Positions 1 through 7,873 are shown, numbered from the stretch's first letter. The stretch: 29,727 bases of DNA from Candidatus Latescibacterota bacterium (GCA_012271065.1 JAAXHE010000287.1:1-29727); one strand, 5' to 3'. The notes: generated by a model not told the origin, from the sequence alone. A program made the numbers and translations.

Positions 1-37
1 CTGATTTATTTCGGATTAAGGCTAATATTAAGACTTC

Positions 38-189
38 GAGGAGTGAGGAGTGAAGAGCGAGGAGAGAGGAAAGAGGAGTGAGGAGTGAGAAACGACATAA
101 AACAGATTGGGAAGTGCGAAAGCAAAGAGGAGTGATAGGCCTTTGACTCGTTTTCTCTCTTTTCTCACTTCTCTCCATTCTCTCCTCGA
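38..189. repeat. Inverted arrays of purine-rich 7-bp repeats
   Basis: Positions 38-93 are eight consecutive 7-mers close to GAGGAGT. On the opposite strand, 148-189 reads as similar 7-mers (GAGGAGA, GAGAAGT, GAGAAAA). The two arms face each other around about 55 bp that contains another GAGGAGT. The layout resembles a small non-autonomous inverted-repeat element, like the one at 22409-22591. It lies just upstream of the TonB receptor. An open frame through it from 107 looks like read-through of repeat, not protein. Confidence 0.7.
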
Positions 190-247
190 CTGTTCCCTTG
201 TTCCTGCGACGCAAGGTCGTCAGGACGTCCTGGTGAAAGGAATTCGA

Positions 248-2365
248 ATGTTGTTGTTTTTGCGAAGGGGTTTGCTGGTCGCCACTTTGCTGGGCCTGAT
301 TTCAAGCACCTTGTTTGCCGCGGACGATAAGGCCGACGAGGAAGCCGGGGATGACCTTCCCGTCTATGCGGGCGAAGAGATCGTGGTCACGGAGAGCAAG
401 GAAAAAGTCGCCACGATCAGTTCCGTCGCCAGCAAGATCCCGGTCCCGCTGAATGCAACGCCCGCCAGCGTCAGCGTGGTCAACCGCGGCCTGATCGAAC
501 ATCAGAGCGGCGTGGTTCTTGGCGATGCGCTTCGAAACGTGAGCGGCGTCAATGTGCAGACGGTGTTCGGCGTGACGGATTTCTTCGTGATTCGCGGATT
601 CGACTCGCTGTCCAGCGGGCTGGTGCTGACGGACGGCGCTTCCGAGCCGGAGGCCACGTTCTACAATCTCTACAATCTGGATCGCGTGGAGGTGCTGAAG
701 GGACCGGGCGCCTTTCTATATGGCGGCAATCCGCTGTCCGGATCGGTGAATCTGAACCGGAAGCAGCCCGTCTTCAAGCGCATGTTCCAGGCCAGGAGCG
801 CTTATGGCCCGTATGGGAACCTCCGCGGTAGCGTCGACGCGGGATGGGGGGACCCGGCGCAGGGCGTGGCCGTGCGTTTCAACGGCCTCCGGCAGGTTGC
901 GGACAACTACCGTGACGACAAGAGCAGCGGTATCTGGGCGTTGAACCCCGCCGTCACCGTGCGAAACGAAAGGACAACGGCCACGGCGAACTTCGAATAT
1001 GTAACCAGCGAGTACAAGTCCGATTCGGGGCTGCCCGTGACCGGAGGGCAACTGGCTGACGTGCCGCGGACCCGTTCCTATCAGTCTCCATTCGACGTTT
1101 CAGACCAGGAGATCTTCCGCGCACGGATGGATGTACAGACCCGGTTGTCTCCGCGTGTCACGCTGCGAAACAAACTGTACTATACAGATTTTTCCTGGAT
1201 CTCCAACGGTACGCTGTTCAACGGTGTATTTCCCAACGCCGCGGGCAGCCTTGACCTGATCAGGACGTTATTGCTCCTCGACGACCGGCAGAAGGTGCTG
1301 GGCAATCAGTTCGAGCTCGTGTTCTCCTTTTCCACGGGACGGGCCAGGCATACGCTGCTGGCGGGCCTGGAGCTGATGCGGTGGCAGGACAGGTTTACGC
1401 TGGACGTCGCGGTCCTGCCGAGTATTGACCTGCATAACCCCGTCGAAACGGCCGCGCTGCCGTATTACGTCGTTCCCGGCCAGTCCCGCGCGGCAGATGC
1501 GACGAGCGGCGTTGTTGCGCCCTTTGTCGTCGACCGGATCGTGTTTTCGGATTTCTTCCATGCGTTCGTTGGCGGCCGCTTCGACCGGATACGCTACGAC
1601 GACCCGGTCACGTCGACGTCGAGGGCGTTCAACGAGCTCAGTCCGATGGCGGGCGTGGCGCTGAATCCCGCGGAGGACCTGACGTTCTATGCCAGCGCGG
1701 GCAAGGCTTTCGCCCCGCCATCGAGCCTCGTCGCGGGACCACGGGACGTCGAGTCGGCCACGCAGTTCGAGGCTGGCGCGAAGAAATATCTCGTCGACAA
1801 CCGCCTTCACGCGTCACTGGCCGTCTTCGATCTGCGGAAGTACGACATCGGCATTCCGGATGAGACGGGTGTGACCCAACAGGACGGCGACCAGCGTTCG
1901 CGGGGCGTGGAGCTGGAAATGATGGCGCGTCCCGGCCGCGGGTGCCACGTCTTCCTGACGTACGCGTATTCCAACGCGGAACTGACGCGGTTTACCGAAA
2001 TGCTGACCGTACCCACGCCCACCGGGATGCAGTTCCGGCACCTGGACCGATCCGGCAACAGGCCGGCCTTTTCGCCGCGTCATATCCTGAATGTCTGGAG
2101 CTCGCTGGGCCTGGAAAACGGCATCGAACTGGGAATGGGCGCCAGGTACGTCGCCAGCCAGTTCATCGCCGAGGACAATCAGTTCAGTATCGGCGGCGTG
2201 CTGACGCTTGACGCGTCGGTATCGTACACGTACGGGCACGCGACAATCAGGCTGAATGCCCGGAACCTGACCGATCGCGAGTACGAGACCCGCGGATTCG
2301 GCGCGATGTCGGTGATTCCGGCGCCGCCTTTCGGCCTTTACGGCGCCATTCAGGTCGACCTGTGA
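248..2365 (+). CDS. TonB-dependent outer-membrane receptor
   Basis: This is an outer-membrane gated porin, 705 aa from the chosen ATG, for energised uptake of a scarce ligand such as a siderophore, cobalamin or glycan. The start at 248 is preferred over an in-frame start at 107 because AAAGGA lies about 6 nt upstream and the protein then begins with a signal peptide (Arg pair, hydrophobic stretch, ending LFA near residue 24). A TonB-box-like EEIVVTES lies at 43-50. The plug domain follows to about residue 190 and contains VEVLKGPGAFLYG and GSVNL. The rest is beta-barrel rich in alternating aromatic strands, including NARNLTDREYETRG near the end. The ligand cannot be read from the sequence; the plug resembles siderophore-type receptors. 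The stop overlaps the next gene's start by 4 nt (GTGA), so the two are probably co-translated. Their shared context suggests uptake of a compound that the downstream ligase and oxidoreductase handle or make. Confidence 0.93.
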   Translation: MLLFLRRGLLVATLLGLISSTLFAADDKADEEAGDDLPVYAGEEIVVTESKEKVATISSVASKIPVPLNATPASVSVVNRGLIEHQSGVVLGDALRNVSGVNVQTVFGVTDFFVIRGFDSLSSGLVLTDGASEPEATFYNLYNLDRVEVLKGPGAFLYGGNPLSGSVNLNRKQPVFKRMFQARSAYGPYGNLRGSVDAGWGDPAQGVAVRFNGLRQVADNYRDDKSSGIWALNPAVTVRNERTTATANFEYVTSEYKSDSGLPVTGGQLADVPRTRSYQSPFDVSDQEIFRARMDVQTRLSPRVTLRNKLYYTDFSWISNGTLFNGVFPNAAGSLDLIRTLLLLDDRQKVLGNQFELVFSFSTGRARHTLLAGLELMRWQDRFTLDVAVLPSIDLHNPVETAALPYYVVPGQSRAADATSGVVAPFVVDRIVFSDFFHAFVGGRFDRIRYDDPVTSTSRAFNELSPMAGVALNPAEDLTFYASAGKAFAPPSSLVAGPRDVESATQFEAGAKKYLVDNRLHASLAVFDLRKYDIGIPDETGVTQQDGDQRSRGVELEMMARPGRGCHVFLTYAYSNAELTRFTEMLTVPTPTGMQFRHLDRSGNRPAFSPRHILNVWSSLGLENGIELGMGARYVASQFIAEDNQFSIGGVLTLDASVSYTYGHATIRLNARNLTDREYETRGFGAMSVIPAPPFGLYGAIQVDL

Positions 2366-3639
2366 GTTCCTTCAACGCGGAGCCGGACAGGGACGAACTG
2401 GTCGAATCCCAGGTCCGTCGCCTGCGGGACATGCTTGTCCCGGTTTTGAGGGACAACGCGTTTTATAGAGAAAAGCTGACCGACGCCGGGCTGTCCGGCG
2501 CCGGAGACGTTCGGACCCTTGACGATTATCGGCGGCTACCCTTTACAACCAAGGCCGAACTGTCGGCCGACCAGGACGCGCACCCGCCGTACGGATCCAA
2601 TCTGACGTATCGCCTGCGGGATTACGTCCGGGTCCATCAGACGTCGGGCACGACGGGAAGGCCGCTGCGCTGGCTGGACACGCGTCAAAGCTGGGACTGG
2701 TTTGCCGGCTGCTGGCGGCGGGTTTTCGACGGTGCGGGAGTAACGCCCGATGACCGTCTGTTCTTCGCGTTCTCGTTCGGCCCGTTTATCGGGTTCTGGA
2801 CGGCCCATGAAGCCGCGCGGCTGATCGGGGCGCTGGCCGTTACGGGCGGATCGATGTCGTCGGTCCAGCGGCTTCAGGCCATGGATGAGCACCGGGCGAC
2901 GGTTCTCATCTGCACGCCGACGTACGCGTTGCATCTGGCGGAGGTGGCCGAAACCGAAGGGATTGATATCGCGAACTCGAGCATTCGCGCCACGATCCAC
3001 GCCGGGGAACCCGGGGCCGGTCTGCCGGCAACGAGGCGTCGGATCGAGGACGCCTGGGGCGCTAGGTGTTACGACCACGCGGGCGCGACCGAGGTGGGCG
3101 CATGGGGGTACGAGTGCCGTGAACGGAACGGCATGCTCGTGAACGAGACGGAGTTTATCTGCGAAGTGATCGATCCGGATTCAGGGGAACAGGCCGACGA
3201 GGGTGAACTGGTGCTGACGAATCTGGGGCGCGTGGGGATGCCGGTGATCCGTTACCGCACCGGCGACCGCGTTAAGCGCGCAAAGGGGGCATGCCCGTGC
3301 GGGTCCGGGTTTCTCCGGCTGGAAAACGGCGTGATCGGCCGCATCGACGGCGGGATCATCATCCGCGGGATCGTCATCTATCCGAGCGCCGTTGAAAACG
3401 TCGTCAGGACCTTTCCCGAAGTGACGGAGTTCGCGGTCGACGTATACCGGCGGCGCTCCCTGGACGAAGTGGAGATCCGCCTGGAAGTCAGGGGAGAATC
3501 ACCGGACTCCGTAGCCGGCGCCGTGGAGCGGGAGGCGAGACGGAAGCTGGGGTTCCGTGTCGGGGTTCGTGCGGTAGACATGAACACGTTGCCCAGGTTC
3601 GAACTGAAGGCAAGACGGTTTACGGACCATCGGAGCTGA
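2362..3639 (+). CDS. Phenylacetate-CoA ligase (PaaK)-like adenylate-forming enzyme
   Basis: This 425-aa member of the ANL adenylating family activates a carboxylic acid as acyl-AMP and then passes it to CoA or another thiol. The P-loop TSGTTGRPL is at about 94-102. A central YDHAGATEVGAWG matches the aromatic-acid ligase A5 region, YRTGD sits near 300, and a CPCG pair typical of PaaK relatives follows. A C-terminal swinging domain ends the protein. Length fits PaaK (about 430 aa). The start is GTG inside the receptor stop codon (GTGA overlap). The halogenase-like gene begins 10 nt after its end, so the three genes look like one operon. The substrate is unknown. PaaK relatives also load aryl or acyl groups onto carrier proteins in small biosynthetic loci, but no carrier protein is visible here. 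Confidence 0.88.
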   Translation: MSSFNAEPDRDELVESQVRRLRDMLVPVLRDNAFYREKLTDAGLSGAGDVRTLDDYRRLPFTTKAELSADQDAHPPYGSNLTYRLRDYVRVHQTSGTTGRPLRWLDTRQSWDWFAGCWRRVFDGAGVTPDDRLFFAFSFGPFIGFWTAHEAARLIGALAVTGGSMSSVQRLQAMDEHRATVLICTPTYALHLAEVAETEGIDIANSSIRATIHAGEPGAGLPATRRRIEDAWGARCYDHAGATEVGAWGYECRERNGMLVNETEFICEVIDPDSGEQADEGELVLTNLGRVGMPVIRYRTGDRVKRAKGACPCGSGFLRLENGVIGRIDGGIIIRGIVIYPSAVENVVRTFPEVTEFAVDVYRRRSLDEVEIRLEVRGESPDSVAGAVEREARRKLGFRVGVRAVDMNTLPRFELKARRFTDHRS

Positions 3640-3648
3640 GAAGACCAG

Positions 3649-4917
3649 ATGCGTTCAGACGACTACGACGTCATCGTGATCGGCGGCGGCCCCGCGGGGA
3701 GCACGACCGCGGCGCTGGTCGCCGAACACGGCCATCGCGTTCTGCTGCTCGAGCGGGCTAGGTTTCCCCGGTTTCAGATCGGCGAGTCGCTGATGCCGGG
3801 AACGTACTGGTCGTTCAAACGGCTGGGCGTTCTCGAAAAGCTGAAGAAGAGCGCGTACGTAAGGAAATACAGCGTGCAGTTCTTCGGCGCGTCGGGACGG
3901 GGGTCGGCGCCGTTCTACTTCCATCGGCACGACCCGCACGAGAGTTCGGTCACGTGGCAGGTGCTCAGGAGTGAGTTCGATCAGATGATGCTGGAAAACG
4001 CCCGCGAGAAAGGGGCGTGCGTGAGGCAGGGAGCCGCTGTTCAGGAAGTCCTGTTCAACGGAGACCGGGCCTTCGGCGTCCGGACGAAATCCGGCGACGG
4101 AAGTCTGCAGGATCTCCACGCCCGGGTGGTCGTGGATGCAACGGGCCGCAGCGCGTTGATTTCCCGAAAGCTAGGGATCAAGACGGAGGAGCCCACGCTG
4201 AAGAAGGCGTCCCTGTTCACGCATTTCGAGAGCGGTTCCAGAGACGAAGGGATCGACGAAGGCGCAACTCTGATATTGCACACCCGGACGAAAGACGCGT
4301 GGTTCTGGTATATCCCGCTGGCCGGCGACGTCGTCAGCGTGGGAGTGGTTGGAGATATCGGCTATCTTGTGCAGAAGCGGGAGGGAACGCCCCAGGAGAT
4401 TTTCGAGGAGGAGCTGGACCGCTGCCCGCCGATGAAGAATCGGCTGGAGCGCGCCCGTCAGTTGTTTCCCATGAAGGTGACCAGTGATTTCTCCTATCGC
4501 GCCCGTTCGGTTTCGGGAGCGGGCTGGGTGCTGGTTGGCGATGCCTACGGATTTCTGGATCCCGTCTATTCGTCCGGCGTGTTCCTTGCGCTTAAATCCG
4601 GCGAAATGGCGGCTGATGCGATTCATGAGGCAATTTCGAACGACGATTTCTCCGCGAAGCAACTCGGGAAGTGGGGTGACGCTTTTATTCCGGGAATGGA
4701 GGCCATACGAAAACTGGTTTATGCATTCTACACGAAGGAATTCAGCTTCAGCCGGTTCCTGGAAGCCCATCCGGAATGTCTTGACGGCATCGTGGATATT
4801 CTGAGCGGAAAGATCTACATCAACGACGTCACGCCAATCTTCAAACCGATGGGAAAGATGTGCGATCTGCCCGAAGACGTGGCGCACTATGAAAGAGCAA
4901 TAGAAATTAAGAATTGA
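3649..4917 (+). CDS. FAD-dependent oxidoreductase, flavin-dependent halogenase-like
   Basis: This 422-aa flavoprotein has an N-terminal Rossmann FAD site (VIVIGGGPAGS, residues 8-18). A halogenase-type PRFQIGESLMP follows at 40-50. W218, W220, I222 and P223 form the W-x-W-x-I-P motif seen in FADH2-dependent halogenases and close relatives. VGDAYGFLDPVYSSG at 296-310 is the second FAD contact. Lysines 66, 67 and 73 lie in the region where halogenases place their catalytic lysine, but I cannot align them with confidence. Many proteins with these motifs are reductases or hydroxylases, so halogenase activity is inference. The last codons (EIKN and TGA) lie inside the AATTAAG/AATTGAG repeat array of the adjoining element, so the native C-terminus may have been replaced. 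Confidence 0.85.
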   Translation: MRSDDYDVIVIGGGPAGSTTAALVAEHGHRVLLLERARFPRFQIGESLMPGTYWSFKRLGVLEKLKKSAYVRKYSVQFFGASGRGSAPFYFHRHDPHESSVTWQVLRSEFDQMMLENAREKGACVRQGAAVQEVLFNGDRAFGVRTKSGDGSLQDLHARVVVDATGRSALISRKLGIKTEEPTLKKASLFTHFESGSRDEGIDEGATLILHTRTKDAWFWYIPLAGDVVSVGVVGDIGYLVQKREGTPQEIFEEELDRCPPMKNRLERARQLFPMKVTSDFSYRARSVSGAGWVLVGDAYGFLDPVYSSGVFLALKSGEMAADAIHEAISNDDFSAKQLGKWGDAFIPGMEAIRKLVYAFYTKEFSFSRFLEAHPECLDGIVDILSGKIYINDVTPIFKPMGKMCDLPEDVAHYERAIEIKN

Positions 4918-4925
4918 GAATTGAG

Positions 4926-5056
4926 AATTAAGAATTGTAAAGTGTCGGGGAGGGATTTTGGAGACGAAATGAAGGACGATTAGTTTGCCAAGGCAATTAA
5001 GAATTGAGAATTGTAAGGTGCCGGGGAGGGAATTGAGAGACGCAATGAAGGATGGT
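4926..5056 (+). repeat. Diverged tandem duplication of the S23-like gene leader
   Basis: The stretch 4926-4983 (7-mers, GTCGGGGAGGGA, GAGACGAAATGAAGGACGAT, then TAG) is repeated in diverged form at 4995-5056 (7-mers, GCCGGGGAGGGA, GAGACGCAATGAAGGATGGT). In the first copy the start ATG at 4969 meets a stop after four codons. In the second it opens the real gene. The first copy therefore looks like a relict 5' end of the same unit. Confidence 0.6.
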
Positions 5057-5413
5057 AACATCGTTCAGGTAAAGGGCTATGGATTTGCAGTTCGAGTTGT
5101 AAGGCTCTATCAGCACTTGTCAACGGAAAAGAGAGAATTCGTACTTTCAAAGCAATTGTTACGCTCCGGAACAGGTATTGGCGCCAACATTGAAGAGGCA
5201 ATTGGCGGTCAGTCCCGTGCAGACTTTGTCAGCAAAATTGCCATCGCCTATAAAGAAGCTCGTGAAAGCAGCTATTGGCTGCGTTTATTGAGAGATACCG
5301 GCTATTTATCCGAAGACGAATTCGCCAGCATTCATTCCGATGCCGAAGAACTCTGTCGGCTTCTCGCAGCGATTCAGAAGACCGCGAAGGACAAACGCAG
5401 CGCCAGGTCCTGA
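5045..5413 (+). CDS. Four-helix-bundle protein, S23/23S rRNA intervening-sequence (IVP) family
   Basis: This small, highly helical protein is 122 aa from ATG 5045. It opens MKDGNIVQVKGYGFAVRVVR and contains LLRSGTGIGANIEEAIGGQS followed by DFVSKIAIAYKEARESSYWLRLL. These are the hallmarks of the S23/IVP four-helix-bundle family, including the conserved glycine/asparagine turn and the KEARES-YWL helix. Its biochemical role is not established; relatives sit within 23S rRNA intervening sequences, and the accessory protein Avd of diversity-generating retroelements has the same fold. I chose ATG 5045 because an in-frame TTG at 4985 would translate the repeat array. GGGAGGG lies about 15 nt upstream, rather far for a ribosome binding site. 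Composition is clearly more AT-rich than the neighbours. The stop codon TGA adjoins the right repeat array. Confidence 0.87.
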   Translation: MKDGNIVQVKGYGFAVRVVRLYQHLSTEKREFVLSKQLLRSGTGIGANIEEAIGGQSRADFVSKIAIAYKEARESSYWLRLLRDTGYLSEDEFASIHSDAEELCRLLAAIQKTAKDKRSARS

Positions 5414-5453
5414 TTCTTAATTCTTAATTTGTAATTCTTAATTGTTAGTCTCC

Positions 5454-6746
5454 ATGCGAATTGCTTATATCGCCGCCGGCGCGGCGGGGATGTATTGCGG
5501 GAGTTGCATTAACGACAATACGCTGGCATCGGCGCTCAGGCTGAAGGGAGTTGATCTGGCGCTGATTCCAACGTACACGCCGCTGCGGACCGATGGTCCC
5601 GACGCGAGCATCGACCGGGTGTTCTACGGTGGAATCAACGTCTATCTGCAGCAGAAGCTGGCGTTTTTTCGCCACGCGCCGGAACTCGTAGACCGCCTGA
5701 TGAACGCGCGTACGCTGCTGAAATCGCTTTCCTGGTTCAGCGGATCCACGCGTGCGGAAGAATTGGGGGCGCTCACGGTCTCGATATTGAAGGGGGAAGA
5801 GGGCGCCCAGAGAAAAGAACTTGAAAAGCTGGTTCGATGGCTGAAAGACGACCTGCGGCCGGACCTTGTTCATCTGACGAACTCCATGTTTCTGGGCATG
5901 GTACGTGAGATGAAGCGCGAATTGGGCGTTCCTGTTCTGTGTTCCGTTCAGGGGGAGGAGGTCTTTCTCGACGGGTTGGCCGAACCGTATCGAAACGAGG
6001 CGTTGAATGCGATGCGCGAACGGGCGCGCGACGTCGACGCCTTTGTGGCAACGTGCGACTGGTACGCGGCGTCGATGGCCGCGTACCTGAATGCGCCGCG
6101 CGATCGCTTCCACGTGGTTCCACTGGGCATCAGCATGGAGGGACACGGCAAGGGGGAGCGGGCGCTGCCGGAAACCCCGTTCACCGTCGGCTATATGGCC
6201 CGCATCGCGCCGGAGAAAGGACTGCATCTTCTGGTAGATGCCATGGGGCGGCTGGCGGAACAGGTTGGAAGCAGGAACATCAGGCTGCTGGCGGCGGGTT
6301 ATCTGGGTGGGCGTGAGAAGGCTTATTTTCATGAGGTGGTGTCGCTGATTGAGTCCCGCGGGCTTTCCAGTGCCTTCGAGTATCGGGGCGAGGTGGACCG
6401 GAAACAGAAGATCGAATTCCTGAACAGCGTCCATGTCCTGTCTGTGCCGACGCCGTACGAGGAGCCGAAAGGGTTGTTCGTACTGGAGGCGCTGGCCAAC
6501 GGAACGCCCGTGGTTCAGCCGCGTCACGGCGCATTTCCGGAGCTTATTGAGCGCACCGGAGGAGGCATCCTGGTCGATCCGGATTCCCCCGTGGCGCTGG
6601 CGGACGGGTTGTCACGAATGATGAGAGACAGGGAAGCCCGGGAAGCCATGGGGAGAAACGGCCGCGCGGCCGTGCACCGGACGGCCAGCGACGCGTGCAT
6701 GGCCGACGCCATGCTGGACGTCTATCGACGTTTCGTCGCGGGATGA
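5454..6746 (+). CDS. Glycosyltransferase family 4
   Basis: This 430-aa GT-B enzyme transfers a sugar from a nucleotide donor to a glycan, lipid or metabolite in the cytoplasm. The N-terminal acceptor domain starts MRIAYIAAGAAGMYCGSC, and NDNTLASAL follows. The C-terminal donor domain has VGYMARIAPEKGLHLLVDA and then EPKGLFVLE, an E-x7-E motif, followed by ALANGTPVVQP and the GGGILVDPDSP loop. Length is normal for GT4. ATG 5454 is chosen because the four codons upstream (from TTG 5442) lie in the repeat array. No clear ribosome binding site is visible, so the inserted element may have displaced native upstream signals. The substrate cannot be predicted. Confidence 0.87.
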   Translation: MRIAYIAAGAAGMYCGSCINDNTLASALRLKGVDLALIPTYTPLRTDGPDASIDRVFYGGINVYLQQKLAFFRHAPELVDRLMNARTLLKSLSWFSGSTRAEELGALTVSILKGEEGAQRKELEKLVRWLKDDLRPDLVHLTNSMFLGMVREMKRELGVPVLCSVQGEEVFLDGLAEPYRNEALNAMRERARDVDAFVATCDWYAASMAAYLNAPRDRFHVVPLGISMEGHGKGERALPETPFTVGYMARIAPEKGLHLLVDAMGRLAEQVGSRNIRLLAAGYLGGREKAYFHEVVSLIESRGLSSAFEYRGEVDRKQKIEFLNSVHVLSVPTPYEEPKGLFVLEALANGTPVVQPRHGAFPELIERTGGGILVDPDSPVALADGLSRMMRDREAREAMGRNGRAAVHRTASDACMADAMLDVYRRFVAG

Positions 6747-6807
6747 TCGGCCCGTCGGGGGCGGTCTCCGCGGCGATCTAAAATCGCAGCGCGAAGGAGG
6801 ATATTCT

Positions 6808-7308
6808 ATGCCGGCCGAACAGGCATCGACGCCAGGGCTGACGTGGCTGATATTCGCCGCCATGACGGTAGGATCGTGGGGACTGTACGGGATTTTTCTG
6901 CATACCGGACAGATTGCAATGGCCGATCCCGTGAACGGACGGTACAAAGCGTTCCTGCTGGTGGGCGTGGCCTATCTGTTGACCGCCGTAATCGGCTCAA
7001 TGGTCGTTCTGTGGTTGAACGGCTCGGACTGGTCGTTTCCCGCGCGCGGGTTCACCTGGTCTCTGCTTGCCGGTACCGTGGGTGCGATCGGCGCATTCGG
7101 CGTCCTGCTCGCGTTCGGCGCCCGTGGCACGCCTGCCGTGGTGATGTCGATCGTATTCGCGGGCGCACCCATTGTAAACGGCGTAGTGTCGATGGCGGTA
7201 CACCCGCCCGCCGGTGGATGGGGCGCCTTGAACTGGCAGTTCGTGCTGGGTATCGTGCTCGCAGCGATGGGGGGGTGCCTCGTAACGCTCTTCAAGCCGG
7301 CGTCGTGA
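6808..7308 (+). CDS. Single EamA-like integral membrane protein
   Basis: A 166-aa protein with about five hydrophobic segments: LTWLIFAAMTVGSWGLYGIF near the start, FLLVGVAYLLTAVIGSMVVLWL, SLLAGTVGAIGAFGVLLAFGA, AVVMSIVFAGAPIVNGVVSM, and FVLGIVLAAMGGCLVTLF at the end. The pattern and length fit one EamA/DMT half-domain, so a dimeric transporter is plausible, but no substrate can be given. The start has a strong GGAGG ribosome binding site about 7 nt upstream. It is followed by a short heptad-repeat spacer and the thioesterase gene. Confidence 0.7.
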   Translation: MPAEQASTPGLTWLIFAAMTVGSWGLYGIFLHTGQIAMADPVNGRYKAFLLVGVAYLLTAVIGSMVVLWLNGSDWSFPARGFTWSLLAGTVGAIGAFGVLLAFGARGTPAVVMSIVFAGAPIVNGVVSMAVHPPAGGWGALNWQFVLGIVLAAMGGCLVTLFKPAS

Positions 7309-7366
7309 CCTCTCCCCCCGGCCCCTCAGAAGCGGTGAGACGTAAGACGGGAGAGGGGGAGGAAAG
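7309..7366. repeat. Short G/A-rich heptad array with partial inverted repeat
   Basis: Positions 7332-7359 are consecutive 7-mers (GCGGTGA, GACGTAA, GACGGGA, GAGGGGG). The same words occur in the array at 22409-22466. A C-rich stretch at 7311-7328 (CCTCTCCCCCC) is roughly complementary to GGAGAGGGGGAGG, so the segment may fold. It fills most of the spacer between the EamA-like gene and the thioesterase gene. Confidence 0.5.
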
Positions 7367-7426
7367 GCAGGCGTCGATTGCCGGTCTTCTATCGGCGGGT
7401 TGGAAGGGTCTCTGAGAGGAAGTAAT

Positions 7427-7873
7427 ATGCCGTGTGATTTCAATACCACGCGACGAGTGGAATTTTCGGATACGGATATGGTCGGGATCGTGCACTTTTC
7501 CCGGTTTTTCGTTTTCATGGAGGCGGCGGAGCACGCGTTCCTGCGTTCGCTCGGCGCCAGCGTGGCGGGCACATTGGAAGGTCGAAGCGTCGGGTGGCCC
7601 CGGGTGGGCGCGTCGTGCGACTATCTCAATCCCGCCCGGTTCGAAGACATGCTGGATGTGCATTTGAAGGTGATACGAAAAGGGACCAGTTCGATGACAT
7701 ACGGGATTGAATTCCGGCGCGGCGACGTCCTGATTGCGCGCGGCAGATTAAGTACGGTGTTTTGCGAATGCGCACCGGGGCAGCCGTTCCGCTCCATACC
7801 CATTCCCGGCTTTGTCGCCGATCAGATCTCCGAGTCACCTGAGGAGGAGGGGTGCGATGACGCTGAGGGCTGA
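7427..7873 (+). CDS. Acyl-CoA thioesterase, hotdog (4HBT) family
   Basis: This 148-aa hotdog-fold protein hydrolyses an acyl-CoA or acyl-carrier thioester. The signature FSDTDMVGIVHFSRFFVFME at 13-32 carries the catalytic Asp17 typical of the 4-hydroxybenzoyl-CoA/YbgC branch. Later segments RVGASCDYLNPARFEDMLDV and SSMTYGIEFRR are the central strands. Length is typical. ATG 7427 is chosen over an in-frame TTG at 7400 because GAGAGGAAG lies just upstream. The gene overlaps the ABC ATPase by 17 nt, so the two are probably translated together, which is an uncommon pairing. Confidence 0.87.
   Translation: MPCDFNTTRRVEFSDTDMVGIVHFSRFFVFMEAAEHAFLRSLGASVAGTLEGRSVGWPRVGASCDYLNPARFEDMLDVHLKVIRKGTSSMTYGIEFRRGDVLIARGRLSTVFCECAPGQPFRSIPIPGFVADQISESPEEEGCDDAEG

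Larger units (their letters stand above)
4905..5447. mobile_element. Putative small mobile unit: S23-like gene between inverted 7-bp repeat arrays
   Basis: The left arm at 4905-4939 is five 7-mers of the type AATTAAG/AATTGAG. A second left array is at 4995-5015. The right arm at 5413-5447 is five 7-mers of the opposite strand type (ATTCTTA, ATTTGTA, ATTGTTA). The arms are inverted and tightly bracket one AT-richer gene. The unit separates the halogenase-like gene from the glycosyltransferase, whose ATG is only 6 nt past the right arm. No transposase is present. The resemblance to intervening sequences of 23S rRNA genes, which also carry an S23/IVP frame between inverted ends, suggests a related mobile unit outside rDNA. 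This is inference. Confidence 0.55.

Noticed and set aside
107..247. Longer N-terminus for the TonB receptor starting at 107
   Set aside because: It translates the heptad element and would bury the signal peptide; the ATG at 248 has a good ribosome binding site.
1268..1810. Long antisense frames within the receptor, permease, carboxylase and lactonase genes
   Set aside because: High GC content leaves antisense frames open; their products are Arg/Pro/His-rich and the sense frames carry clear domains.
4905..5447. Insertion sequence with transposase, or a diversity-generating retroelement
   Set aside because: There is no transposase or reverse transcriptase and no template/variable repeat pair; only the S23-like frame is present.
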